Shown: piece by piece, positions 1 to 5,572 of the stretch
Layout of the letters: the number at the start of each line of letters is the position of its first letter
How positions within the stretch are numbered: position 1 is the first letter of the stretch
Notes under the pieces: generated by a model
What the model was told of the DNA's origin: nothing
Database searches by the model: none
What the model saw: the letters and a program-made list of their open reading frames with translations, nothing else
Source: Planctomycetota bacterium
GTDB taxonomy: Bacteria > Planctomycetota > Brocadiia > JAJRTI01
Assembly (NCBI GenBank): GCA_024278415.1
Contig: JAJRTI010000877.1
Span: forward strand, 1 to 6,059
DNA length: 6,059 nucleotides
Direction of reading: 5' to 3'
Program-made: the position numbers and the translations under genes

Positions 1-1
1 C

Positions 2-90
2 GCTCGTTCGCCCGCTGGCGCGACCGAACGAGCTTGCACTGGGCTATGTTGTGATGCGCCTTCGGCGCATGTGCATTCTGCGCCGGCGCA
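2..90. repeat. Cluster of three short palindromes at the left edge
   Basis: Three inverted repeats follow one another. GCTCGTTCG (2-10) pairs with CGAACGAGC (25-33). ATGCGCC (54-60) pairs with GGCGCAT (64-70) across a TTC loop. TGCGCCGGCGCA (79-90) is a perfect 12-bp palindrome that reuses the TGCGCC/GGCGCA arms of the preceding hairpin. The stretch has no coding frame I recognise. It lies immediately upstream of the point where the deaminase-like remnant becomes recognisable, so it may mark a rearrangement boundary. The CGCCTTCGGCG core recurs at the apex of the long hairpin near 5880. Confidence 0.6.
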
Positions 91-102
91 CCACGGGAAT
101 GA

Positions 103-438
103 ACGCCCAGTTTACTACGTACGTTCAGACCTGCACCCAAAGATATCGACAACGACGGCTCCTATGTCGGGCCGGGGTACGGCATCCCAGATGATCGCAC
201 GCTTGAAGCGATCCGCCTGGCCGCACGAACCGAGGGCCTCCTATTGGACCCTGTCTACACAGGCAAGGCATTCGCCGGCATGCTCGACGACATCGCGGCT
301 GGCCGCGTGCCACGCGGCGAGTCCATCGTCTTCCTCCACACCGGCGGCAATCCCGCCCTGTTCGCGTATGCCGACGAGGTCATCGAAGACCCGGCGAGTG
401 GGGAATCGTGTTCGGCCGGCCGCCATGCGCGGCAATAA
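103..438 (+). pseudogene. C-terminal remnant of ACC deaminase / D-cysteine desulfhydrase family PLP enzyme
   Basis: Reading from the TGA at 100-102, this frame encodes a stretch closely resembling the C-terminal third of the 1-aminocyclopropane-1-carboxylate deaminase/D-cysteine desulfhydrase family (PLP fold type II). The segments seen are SYVGPGYGIPDD, then EAIRLAARTEGLLLDPVYTG (TEG, DPVYTGKA), and finally FLHTGGNPALFAYADE near the normal family C-terminus, followed by a short unmatched tail to TAA at 436-438. Family members are usually about 330 residues and only about the last 90 are here. The PLP-lysine region and substrate-binding N-terminal part are absent. The upstream frame is closed by TGA and neither other frame continues the homology, so this looks like a 5'-truncated pseudogene rather than a single frameshift. 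No start codon with a ribosome binding site precedes the conserved part. The exact start of homology, between about 103 and 150, is uncertain. Confidence 0.75.
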
Positions 439-556
439 TTGCGGCCTGCCCTTGTGCGCGAGTGTGGCGAAGACCTTCGGGCCTATTGTGTCGTACCATG
501 CCCACACACGGTGTCTGTTCAACTCCGAACCCTTGCGAGGTCGCTCTGATGCGGTC

Positions 557-585
557 TTCCGGACCCCAGCGAGGTCCCGTATGAT
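557..585 (+). promoter_or_regulatory. Candidate sigma70-type promoter of the beta-helix gene
   Basis: TATGAT at 580-585 matches five of six bases of the -10 consensus. With the ideal 17-base spacing the -35 position is TTCCGG (557-562), a weak match. The spacer carries an inverted repeat, GGACC (561-565) and GGTCC (573-577), which could be an operator. A start near 592 would give a leader of about 130 nt that includes the whole 613-680 hairpin. The call rests on the -10 box and its location. Confidence 0.35.
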
Positions 586-612
586 AGAAGCAGGGTACCC
601 AAACCCACCGTT

Positions 613-680
613 CCCTCCTCTTCCCTCTGCCTTTCCGGCCGCCAGAACTGGCGGCCGGAAAGGCAGAGGGAAGAGGAGGG
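613..680. repeat. Perfect 32-bp inverted repeat with GAAC loop
   Basis: The left arm (613-644) is pyrimidine-rich at its outer end and changes to CCGGCCGCCA near the loop. The right arm (649-680) is its exact reverse complement, and four bases, GAAC, separate them. No mismatch is present over 32 bp. No T-run follows on either side, so it is not a standard intrinsic terminator. It lies 28 bases upstream of the Shine-Dalgarno site of the beta-helix gene and would be transcribed if the promoter near 580 is right. It may be a dispersed palindromic repeat, a mRNA-stabilising stem or a protein-binding structure. Confidence 0.9.
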
Positions 681-708
681 CGCCTAACGCCCAGCAACGA
701 AGTCTTAG

Positions 709-714
709 AAGGAG
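709..714 (+). promoter_or_regulatory. Shine-Dalgarno site of the beta-helix gene
   Basis: AAGGAG lies 10 bases before the ATG at 725. It decides the start: the frame is open far upstream to 71, but only this ATG has a ribosome binding site and is followed directly by a signal peptide. Confidence 0.8.
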
Positions 715-724
715 TAAAGCCCCC

Positions 725-2773
725 ATGGTTCCCTTTCGTCGCCCAGAACAGATCGTGCTGCGCAGCCTCTGTGTGATCCTGGCTGCACTTGCGCTTTCGG
801 GGCAGAGAGCCGCAGCCGGGGAGCCGGCCGACGCGCTCTGGGTCGATGCGGCCAGCGCGGCTCCCGCGCCAGACGGCAGCCGGGCCAAGCCTTTTGCCAA
901 GATCGGCGACGCGTTGAAACGCGTCGCGCCCGGCGGGACTGTTGTCGTGAAGGAGGGCGTGTACCGCGAGCGCGTCTCCGTGCCGGGCGGCAAGCCGGGC
1001 CGGCCAACGACCCTGGCCGCGGCGCCGGGCGCGCGCGTGGTCATCTGCGGCCTGCGCGCGATCACGGGCTGGCAGCCGGCGGGCAAGGGCGTGTTCACTG
1101 TGAAGCTGAACTGGCGGCCCTCGCGTCTGTTCGTGGGATACCGGCCGCAGCCCCTGGCGCGGGAACCGAACGAGGGATGGTGGGCCGCGGCGCAGGCCCA
1201 AGACGACACCCTCGTCGATGCGGAGCACCTCCGCCAGCCGCTCGGCGATCTGGCAGGCGCGGCCGCGTACGTGTGGACGCAAACCGGCAACACGTTTTTC
1301 GCCCTCCCTGTGGCCGGCCAGAACCCCGCGGCGGGCAGCCTGCGGCTCAAACTCACCAACAAATGGGCGAAGCTGAAGAACGGCGACAAGTACTACCTCC
1401 AGAACCACCCATCGTTCATCGACCAGCCCGGCGAATGGGCCGTGCAGAAACAGGGCGAGCAGTTCCAGGTGTTCTTGCGCCCGGCGAACGAGGCCGACCT
1501 CGACGCGACCCAAGCCCAGTGGAAGAGCGGCAACGGCGTGTCCGTGCGAAACGCCCAACACGTGCGGCTGTCCGGCCTGGAAGTCGTCGGCTGGGAGAAG
1601 TACGGCGTTGAGGTCATGAAGAGCCAGGATGTCGAAGTCGCCCGGTGCCGCGTCGCGATGAACGGCCACACCGGCATCCTGGTGCGCAGTTGCCAAAACG
1701 GCACGGTCTCGAACAACCTCGTCTCGAACAACGGCGTGTTGGGCGTTTGCATTCTCTATTCCGACGGCGTCCAGATCCGGAACAACGAGATCGCGTTCAA
1801 CCGCGTGGACTGGCTGATCATCGCCTGGAAGACGCGCAACGTGGCCGTCGAGCGCAACTACATCCACCATCACCTATGGTGGGGCCATCCCGACAACGCG
1901 CAGATGTATCGGGACGTGGAGGGCGTGCGCTTCGTGGACAACCTGTTGCTCGCTGGCGGCCAGGGGGTGATGATGGAGCAGTGCCGCCAGCTCGAGTTCC
2001 GCGGCAACATGATGGTGGGCACGCTCGCCAACATGCTCATTTTTGGCCACGGCAACGCCGGCGACGCCGTGGTCGCGCACAACACCTTCGCGTTTCCCGG
2101 CTATAGCTGCCTCAGCCTCACTGCGAGCGGATACAAGCTGTTCGACAACGTGTTCATGATGGGCCACGGCAAGACGTTCTATTCCATCCGCGGGGTCAAG
2201 GACTTTGAGGCCGACCGCAACCTCTACTGGGCCGGCCCGCGGGCCACGGCAAGCATCGTCTCCGACCGAGGCTGGCATCGCACCTACGCGGAGTATCGCA
2301 AGGCCAACCCCGACCTCGACGTCCATTCGAAGTACGGCGATCCTGGCCTTGTGAATGCGCCCCTCGCGTTCGCGGTGCTCGACTCCAAACGCCTGGCCCA
2401 GTGCACCCGCAGCCGGCTTTACCTGCGCGGGGGAACGAAAGGCTTCAACGCGGGCGAGTACGTGGAGATCAATTTCGACGGCCGCGTGCGCCGCATCACC
2501 GCCTGTGAACGCGGCGCGATCACGATTGATCCGCCGCTGCCTGCGAGGCCCATCAAACCCTGGCTCGTGGCGAACTGGGCCGCCAACGACGACTTCGCGC
2601 TCGACTTGCGCCTGAAATCCGCCGTGGGGAGAAAAGCCGACGCGCCCGGCTCGAACATCAGCATCCCCGATTTCCGCCGCGGCGACTTCGACGGCGACGG
2701 CAAGCGCGACACGCCCGCGTACCCAGACGATTGGGGCCGCGACGCGCGCACCTCTCCGACCGCGGTGCGCTGA
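725..2773 (+). CDS. Secreted right-handed parallel beta-helix protein (DUF1565-type N-terminus)
   Basis: The protein is 682 residues. Residues 1-31 form a signal peptide: basic MVPFRR start, hydrophobic core SLCVILAALALSG, then QRAAAG as a probable signal peptidase I site. Residues 38-110 match the DUF1565/beta-helix entry pattern (DGSRAKPFAKIGDAL, then GTVVVKEGVYRERV). Residues 111-265 look like an inserted beta-rich segment with several Trp. Residues 270-500 are repeated PbH1-like coils with stacked N/V/I positions (VSNNLVSNNG, IRNNEIAFN, VERNYIHHH, FVDNLLLAGG, FRGNMMVGT). The His-rich stretch NYIHHHLWWGHPDN (378-391) projects from one coil and could be a ligand or catalytic site. Near the C-terminus GDFDGDGKRD (653-662) resembles a single EF-hand/dockerin-type calcium loop. 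Such proteins are exported or cell-surface, and many bind or cleave polysaccharides (CASH-type helices, lyases, epimerases). I cannot assign a specific reaction. The convergent fucosidase gene suggests glycan degradation. Confidence 0.85.
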   Translation: MVPFRRPEQIVLRSLCVILAALALSGQRAAAGEPADALWVDAASAAPAPDGSRAKPFAKIGDALKRVAPGGTVVVKEGVYRERVSVPGGKPGRPTTLAAAPGARVVICGLRAITGWQPAGKGVFTVKLNWRPSRLFVGYRPQPLAREPNEGWWAAAQAQDDTLVDAEHLRQPLGDLAGAAAYVWTQTGNTFFALPVAGQNPAAGSLRLKLTNKWAKLKNGDKYYLQNHPSFIDQPGEWAVQKQGEQFQVFLRPANEADLDATQAQWKSGNGVSVRNAQHVRLSGLEVVGWEKYGVEVMKSQDVEVARCRVAMNGHTGILVRSCQNGTVSNNLVSNNGVLGVCILYSDGVQIRNNEIAFNRVDWLIIAWKTRNVAVERNYIHHHLWWGHPDNAQMYRDVEGVRFVDNLLLAGGQGVMMEQCRQLEFRGNMMVGTLANMLIFGHGNAGDAVVAHNTFAFPGYSCLSLTASGYKLFDNVFMMGHGKTFYSIRGVKDFEADRNLYWAGPRATASIVSDRGWHRTYAEYRKANPDLDVHSKYGDPGLVNAPLAFAVLDSKRLAQCTRSRLYLRGGTKGFNAGEYVEINFDGRVRRITACERGAITIDPPLPARPIKPWLVANWAANDDFALDLRLKSAVGRKADAPGSNISIPDFRRGDFDGDGKRDTPAYPDDWGRDARTSPTAVR

Positions 2774-2980
2774 ACCCCGACGCCGCAGACGGGCATCATC
2801 GTGTAGTGACTCGCGGCGCACGGCCCAACCGACGAAAGGCTCACAGAACGCCCGCATTCTGGCGCATGCGGCTACTGCACACGCTAAACGCGTACGGACG
2901 TGGACGGCCAGCCCCTGTGATTTGCACACGTAGGGCGGCGACGCTGCCTGAGAAGCCGAAGTGTCGAACGCGGCGCCGCG
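2774..2980. other. Gap between convergent genes without clear terminator
   Basis: The two genes point toward each other here. I see no GC stem followed by a T-run on either strand. Only weak elements are visible: CCGCAT (2852-2857) with ATGCGG (2866-2871), and a perfect 12-bp palindrome CGCGGCGCCGCG (2969-2980) directly after the fucosidase stop. Termination may be Rho-dependent or rely on convergent transcription. Confidence 0.45.
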
Positions 2981-4288
2981 CTACTTCAGGAACAGTTCGA
3001 TCACCGGGATCGCCACCGGCGGCTTCTCCACCGGGAGCTGGAGGGTGAGCGTGTTCTTGGCCATCTTCTCCTGCTGATGCGGCGCGCGCTGGTGCGTTCG
3101 GACCTCCGACGCGTCGTTGAGGAGTTGCGCGTACTCGACCTTGCCCGCGAAGCCGTCGAGGTGCAGTTCCTTGAACGGCCAATGCAGCACGTGCACGTAC
3201 ATGCGCTTCGTGTCAGAGTTGTACGTGAGGCGGCAATCCTTGGGCGTGTTGAAGCCGCGAGGGGGCTCGGTGCAGCCGTAGATGGATCGGCTGTGGCGCT
3301 TCATCCACTCGCCCATGCCCGCGAGCCGGTCGAGCGCGCGGTCGTCGAACTCCCCCCGGCCCGTGGGCCCCACGTTGAGCAGCAAGTTCCCGCCCTTGCT
3401 CACGATCTCGATGAGCATCACGAGCAGTTGCTCCACGCTCTTCCACGTGGACTCGTCGCGGTGGTAGCCCCATGAGCCGGAGAACGTCTGGCACGTCTCC
3501 CACACCACGCGCTGGCCGTTGTACTCGACCCAACTGCGCGGCATGAACTGCTCCGGCGTGCGGTAGTCGTACCCATCGTCCTGGTCGTCGAGGTCGAGCC
3601 GGTCGTTCACGAGGATGTGCGGCTGCAACTCGCGCGTCATCTTGATGAGCTTCTTGCTGTCCCAGTCCCGCCAGCCCTTGCCCTCGAAGGCCTTTGGCCG
3701 GCCCTTCTTGCCCGAGGGGTAGCTGAAGTCGTAGAAGAGCAGGTCGACCTTGCCGTACTCGGTGAGCAGTTCCCGCACCTGCGCGTGGAGGTATTCGGCG
3801 TACTTCTTCTGGTCGCGCTTCTTGTTGAGCTTGGCCTTGTCCGGGTGGTTGCGCATCGAGTGGATTGCGTCGATCTTGAAGTGCGGGTGATGCCAATCGA
3901 TGAGAGAGTGGTAGAAGCCGACCTTCATGTCCGCCGCGCGGAACGCCTCGGCCATGGGCCGAATGAGGTCCTTGCCGTACGGCGTGTTGGTGACCTTGTA
4001 GTCGGTCTGCTGCGTGTCCCACAAGCAGAAGCCGTCGTGGTGCTTGGTGGTGATGACGAAGTACTTCATGCCCGCACCCGCGGCGGCCTTGGCCCAGAGC
4101 GTGGGATCGTAGAGGTCGGGATCGAAGTGCTTGAAGTACTTCTCATACACCGCGTCGGGAATCTCCTCGCGCTGCTTCACCCACTCGTGCCGCGCGGGCA
4201 GCGCGTAGATGCCCCAATGGATGAAAAGGCCGAAGCGGTCGTTCACAAACCAACTCGAATCGCCGGTGGTGGGTCTGACTTTGGCCAT
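2981..4288 (-). CDS. Alpha-L-fucosidase, glycoside hydrolase family 29
   Basis: This retaining exo-glycosidase releases L-fucose from glycans. The 435-residue protein shows the GH29 (beta/alpha)8-like catalytic domain from about 10 to 335. Motifs in order: RFGLFIHWGIYALPARHEW (18-36), FDPDLYDPTLWAKAAAGAG (55-73), TKHHDGFCLWD with the conserved His pair 83-84, then LLTEYGKVDLLFYDF, where Asp187 is the probable nucleophile by position. WETCQTFSGSWGY (263-275) and SKGGNLLLNVGPTGRGE (297-313) are also typical of the family. I have not pinned the acid/base, although Glu264 or a nearby acid is a candidate. A short C-terminal beta domain (about 340-435) follows, without a carbohydrate-binding module. 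There is no signal peptide: the N-terminus MAKVRPTTGDSSWFVNDRFG enters the catalytic domain at once, so the enzyme is probably cytoplasmic, unlike many secreted GH29 enzymes. The start is supported by a strong Shine-Dalgarno site. A candidate promoter lies about 205 bp upstream at 4500-4528. Confidence 0.93.
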   Translation of the reverse strand: MAKVRPTTGDSSWFVNDRFGLFIHWGIYALPARHEWVKQREEIPDAVYEKYFKHFDPDLYDPTLWAKAAAGAGMKYFVITTKHHDGFCLWDTQQTDYKVTNTPYGKDLIRPMAEAFRAADMKVGFYHSLIDWHHPHFKIDAIHSMRNHPDKAKLNKKRDQKKYAEYLHAQVRELLTEYGKVDLLFYDFSYPSGKKGRPKAFEGKGWRDWDSKKLIKMTRELQPHILVNDRLDLDDQDDGYDYRTPEQFMPRSWVEYNGQRVVWETCQTFSGSWGYHRDESTWKSVEQLLVMLIEIVSKGGNLLLNVGPTGRGEFDDRALDRLAGMGEWMKRHSRSIYGCTEPPRGFNTPKDCRLTYNSDTKRMYVHVLHWPFKELHLDGFAGKVEYAQLLNDASEVRTHQRAPHQQEKMAKNTLTLQLPVEKPPVAIPVIELFLK

Positions 4289-4295
4289 GGTGGTT

Positions 4296-4301
4296 CCTCC
4301 T
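4296..4301 (-). promoter_or_regulatory. Shine-Dalgarno site of the fucosidase gene
   Basis: On the minus strand AGGAGG, within GCAGGAGGAACC, lies 7 bases before the ATG at 4288. It is a full match to the anti-Shine-Dalgarno consensus and fixes the start. Confidence 0.9.
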
Positions 4302-4334
4302 GCAAGTGCGGGATGCTAAGGACACTCGTCGTCT

Positions 4335-4452
4335 GGGGACACGATGCAATCCATGTCCCCTCTCCCAGGGGGGACCACAGGGGGGGCGGCCGAGACGGTC
4401 GAACGGCTTCCGTCGAGGCTACCCCCCTTCGGCTCCCCCTTGAAGGGGGGGG
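4335..4452 (-). repeat. G/C-tract stems with mutually exclusive pairing in the fucosidase leader
   Basis: Plus-strand GGGGACA (4335-4341) can pair with TGTCCCC (4354-4360). The same TGTCCCC can instead pair through GTCCCC (4355-4360) with GGGGAC (4370-4375). In the leftward transcript these are three ordered segments with the middle one able to join either neighbour. Upstream of them CCCCC (4435-4439) and GGGGG (4445-4449) form another stem, and runs of seven G (4380-4386) and six C (4422-4427) add alternatives. No T-run follows any stem toward the gene, so a classical attenuator is not shown. C/G-tract repeats of this kind also occur as dispersed intergenic repeats. Confidence 0.45.
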
Positions 4453-4499
4453 ACCGGGGCTTCCGCATCGCGTCCACTCGTGCGCGTGAACGGCGCGCA

Positions 4500-4528
4500 A
4501 GTATGGCACAGGCGCGCGAAAGGGTCAA
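4500..4528 (-). promoter_or_regulatory. Candidate leftward sigma70-type promoter toward the fucosidase
   Basis: On the minus strand a -35 box TTGACC (4528-4523) is followed after exactly 17 bases by CATACT (4505-4500). CATACT is directly preceded by TGC, an extended -10 feature. Five of six -35 bases and four of six -10 bases match consensus. Transcription would start near 4493, giving the fucosidase a leader of about 205 nt. Confidence 0.45.
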
Positions 4529-4544
4529 GGTGCGGGATTGACCC
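4522..4544. promoter_or_regulatory. Operator-like palindrome spanning two divergent -35 boxes
   Basis: GGGTCAA (4522-4528) and TTGACCC (4538-4544) are perfect inverted arms separated by nine bases, so the arm centres are 16 bp apart. Each arm contains the -35 box of one of the two divergent promoter candidates. A dimeric regulator bound here would cover both promoters. No regulator gene is visible in the window. Confidence 0.45.
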
Positions 4545-4565
4545 TGCGTGGCCCGATTGGACAAT
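4538..4565 (+). promoter_or_regulatory. Candidate rightward sigma70-type promoter
   Basis: TTGACC (4538-4543) matches five of six -35 bases and GACAAT (4560-4565) four of six -10 bases, with a 16-base spacer. A start near 4572 would place the Shine-Dalgarno site and ATG of the truncated gene about 5 and 22 bases downstream, a normal short leader. Confidence 0.5.
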
Positions 4566-4575
4566 GGTGTGCAGC

Positions 4576-4583
4576 AAAGGAGG
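4576..4583 (+). promoter_or_regulatory. Shine-Dalgarno site of the truncated epimerase-like gene
   Basis: AAAGGAGG lies 10 bases before the ATG at 4594. It is a full-strength site, showing that the 5' end of this gene fragment is a genuine gene start. Confidence 0.8.
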
Positions 4584-4593
4584 CCATCGACCC

Positions 4594-4671
4594 ATGCAAG
4601 AACGACACGCGGTCACCGGCGCGTTCGGCTACTCCGGCAAGCGCATTGCCCAGCGACTGCTCGACGCCGGC
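4594..4671 (+). pseudogene. N-terminal fragment of an NAD(P)-binding epimerase/NmrA-like gene
   Basis: The first 26 codons encode a classic Rossmann-fold start: a short strand, then the glycine-rich loop TGAFGYSGK (residues 8-16), then helix RIAQRLLDAG. This pattern opens NAD-dependent epimerase/dehydratase and NmrA-like proteins, usually 280-320 residues long. After about 4671 the frame stays open but runs antisense through pgpA, giving Pro/Arg-rich sequence with no family resemblance (next in-frame residues PQAYSAPLPRD). The gene is therefore cut off just before the pgpA stop at 4684. Promoter, Shine-Dalgarno site and ATG are all present, so a 3' truncation by deletion or rearrangement is more likely than gradual decay. 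The exact family cannot be fixed from 26 residues. Confidence 0.7.
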
Positions 4672-4683
4672 CCGCAGGCATAC

Positions 4684-5151
4684 TCAGCCCCCTTGCCGCG
4701 CGATCCACCACCGAAGCGCGAACTGAAGCACCACGTTCGCGTACACGCTCGCAGCCAGGTCGTCGAGCAGAATTCCCCACCCAGCAGGCAAGTATTCCAG
4801 TTGCCGCGCGGGCGGCGGCTTGATGACGTCGAAGAACCGCGCGGCCGCGAACGCCGCGGGCACGCGCACCCACAGCGACACCGGCGGCAGCAGCAGCGCG
4901 TCCAGCAGAAAGCCCGCAACCTCGTCGATTACGAACGGGCTGGGATCCTTCTGGCCGTAGTGCGCCTCGGCCCATGGGCAGAGCCAGATCGAGAGCGCGC
5001 AGAAGAGCAGCAGCAGGCCGGCATTGAGCCATTCGGCCACGGGCGTCTGCGCGGTGAGCAGGTAGAGCGCAACGCCGAGCAGAGTGCCGGCCGTGCCCGG
5101 CGCGAACGGCGCGAGGCCCAGGTAGCCGGCGGTGATGATAAACTTGCGCAT
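4684..5151 (-). CDS. pgpA: Phosphatidylglycerophosphatase A
   Basis: This membrane enzyme removes phosphate from phosphatidylglycerol phosphate to give phosphatidylglycerol. The 155-residue protein is close to the family's usual length. The PgpA signatures appear in order: AGYLGLAPFAPGTAGTLLG (8-26), DPSPFVIDEVAGF (69-81) with Asp69, Asp76 and Glu77, and RFFDVIKPPPARQLE (105-119) with Asp108 and Lys111. These are followed by LPAGWGILLDDLAASVYAN (121-139) with the Asp pair 130-131. Hydrophobic stretches at about 19-36, 43-60, 78-104 and 133-150 fit an integral membrane protein. Earlier in-frame ATGs exist, but Met1 at 5151 gives the usual short N-terminus before the first motif. No Shine-Dalgarno site precedes it, whereas a promoter ends just upstream, suggesting a leaderless transcript. 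The gene converges on the truncated epimerase-like fragment, with 12 bp between them. Confidence 0.93.
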   Translation of the reverse strand: MRKFIITAGYLGLAPFAPGTAGTLLGVALYLLTAQTPVAEWLNAGLLLLFCALSIWLCPWAEAHYGQKDPSPFVIDEVAGFLLDALLLPPVSLWVRVPAAFAAARFFDVIKPPPARQLEYLPAGWGILLDDLAASVYANVVLQFALRWWIARQGG

Positions 5152-5158
5152 GCCACGG

Positions 5159-5187
5159 AGTGTATTCGGAACGCGGTGCTGCATCAA
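5159..5187 (-). promoter_or_regulatory. Candidate pgpA promoter, apparently leaderless
   Basis: On the minus strand TTGATG (5187-5182) and TACACT (5164-5159) are separated by exactly 17 bases. Each matches four of six consensus bases. Only seven bases separate the -10 box from the pgpA ATG, so transcription would start at or one base before the start codon. Confidence 0.5.
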
Positions 5188-5356
5188 GTGGAATAGAGTC
5201 GAGGCAGCGGCCCCATTGCGTGAGGATTTGCGCCAATGTGTAACAAGACATCGCCCACTCATCCGCGGCAGAAGCACCAGACATCAAGCCATTCGCAGCG
5301 GCCATCATGATTCGGCGGCTGAAACATTGCAGCCGAGTGCAACAGGGATAGCGCCC

Positions 5357-5572
5357 CCGCCGACCCCGCGTCGGCGGAGCGACGGCTTATGCAACAAAGC
5401 GGGCTTCACCCGCAACCGAAACGGAACGCGCGGCGCGCTTTTTTGGAGGGCGCCGGCAGAGCCCGCCGCAAGGCGGGCGGCGACGGCGCTTTTGCTGCAT
5501 GCGCGCGGCTTGCGCGAATTTGCGTTCTCGTAGACATGCGCGCGCTGCCGAGGAAAAGCGGCGTCAAGCCGC
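5357..5572. repeat. Chain of short GC-rich hairpins
   Basis: At least five perfect stems occur. CCGCCGAC (5357-5364) pairs with GTCGGCGG (5370-5377). GCGGG (5399-5403) pairs with CCCGC (5409-5413). GCCCGCC (5461-5467) pairs with GGCGGGC (5472-5478) across a GCAA tetraloop. CGCGC (5502-5506) pairs with GCGCG (5512-5516). GCGGC (5558-5562) pairs with GCCGC (5568-5572). Between them GCGC-GGC-GCGC is followed by six T (5439-5444), a weak terminator-like element with no gene to terminate. The segment around 5555-5585 (AAGCGGCGTCAAGCCGCCGC) resembles a dispersed repeat I associate with Verrucomicrobia-type genomes, from memory only. Confidence 0.6.

Larger units (their letters stand above)
439..724 (+). 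other. Intergenic leader region of the beta-helix gene
   Basis: This 286-bp region contains no gene I can support. The long reading frame that crosses it in the frame of the downstream gene has no family resemblance and seems to stay open only because the DNA is GC-rich. The region holds a candidate promoter (557-585), a long perfect hairpin (613-680) and a Shine-Dalgarno site (709-714). Confidence 0.6.
4289..4593. other. Regulatory region between the fucosidase and the epimerase-like fragment
   Basis: These 305 bp contain no gene that I can support. They hold the fucosidase Shine-Dalgarno site, G- and C-tract stems (4335-4452), two divergent promoter-like sets sharing a palindrome (4500-4565) and the Shine-Dalgarno site of the truncated rightward gene. 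Confidence 0.6.

Noticed and set aside
71..724. Extension of the beta-helix gene frame upstream to an ATG at 71
   Set aside because: It has no ribosome binding site and no family resemblance, it crosses the deaminase-like remnant in another frame and the 32-bp hairpin, and it would place the signal peptide in the middle of the protein.
380..1873. Minus-strand open frame of about 497 codons
   Set aside because: It is antisense to the beta-helix gene, has Arg/Ala/His-rich composition without recognisable motifs, and reads through the hairpin at 613-680. It looks like a shadow of the real gene.
4501..4520. TGGCAC near 4504 as a sigma54 promoter element
   Set aside because: The downstream -12 part does not match TTGC at the required spacing.
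4672..5196. Continuation of the epimerase-like frame as a fusion protein
   Set aside because: The continuation is exactly antisense to the well-supported pgpA gene and gives Arg/Pro-rich sequence with no Rossmann-fold features.
5188..5308. Minus-strand short frame starting MMAAANGLMSGASAADEW upstream of pgpA
   Set aside because: It has no ribosome binding site, continues out of frame across pgpA, and has no recognisable family.
5428..5444. GC stem followed by six T as an intrinsic terminator
   Set aside because: The stem is only four base pairs and no plus-strand gene lies upstream, so it was noted only within the hairpin chain.
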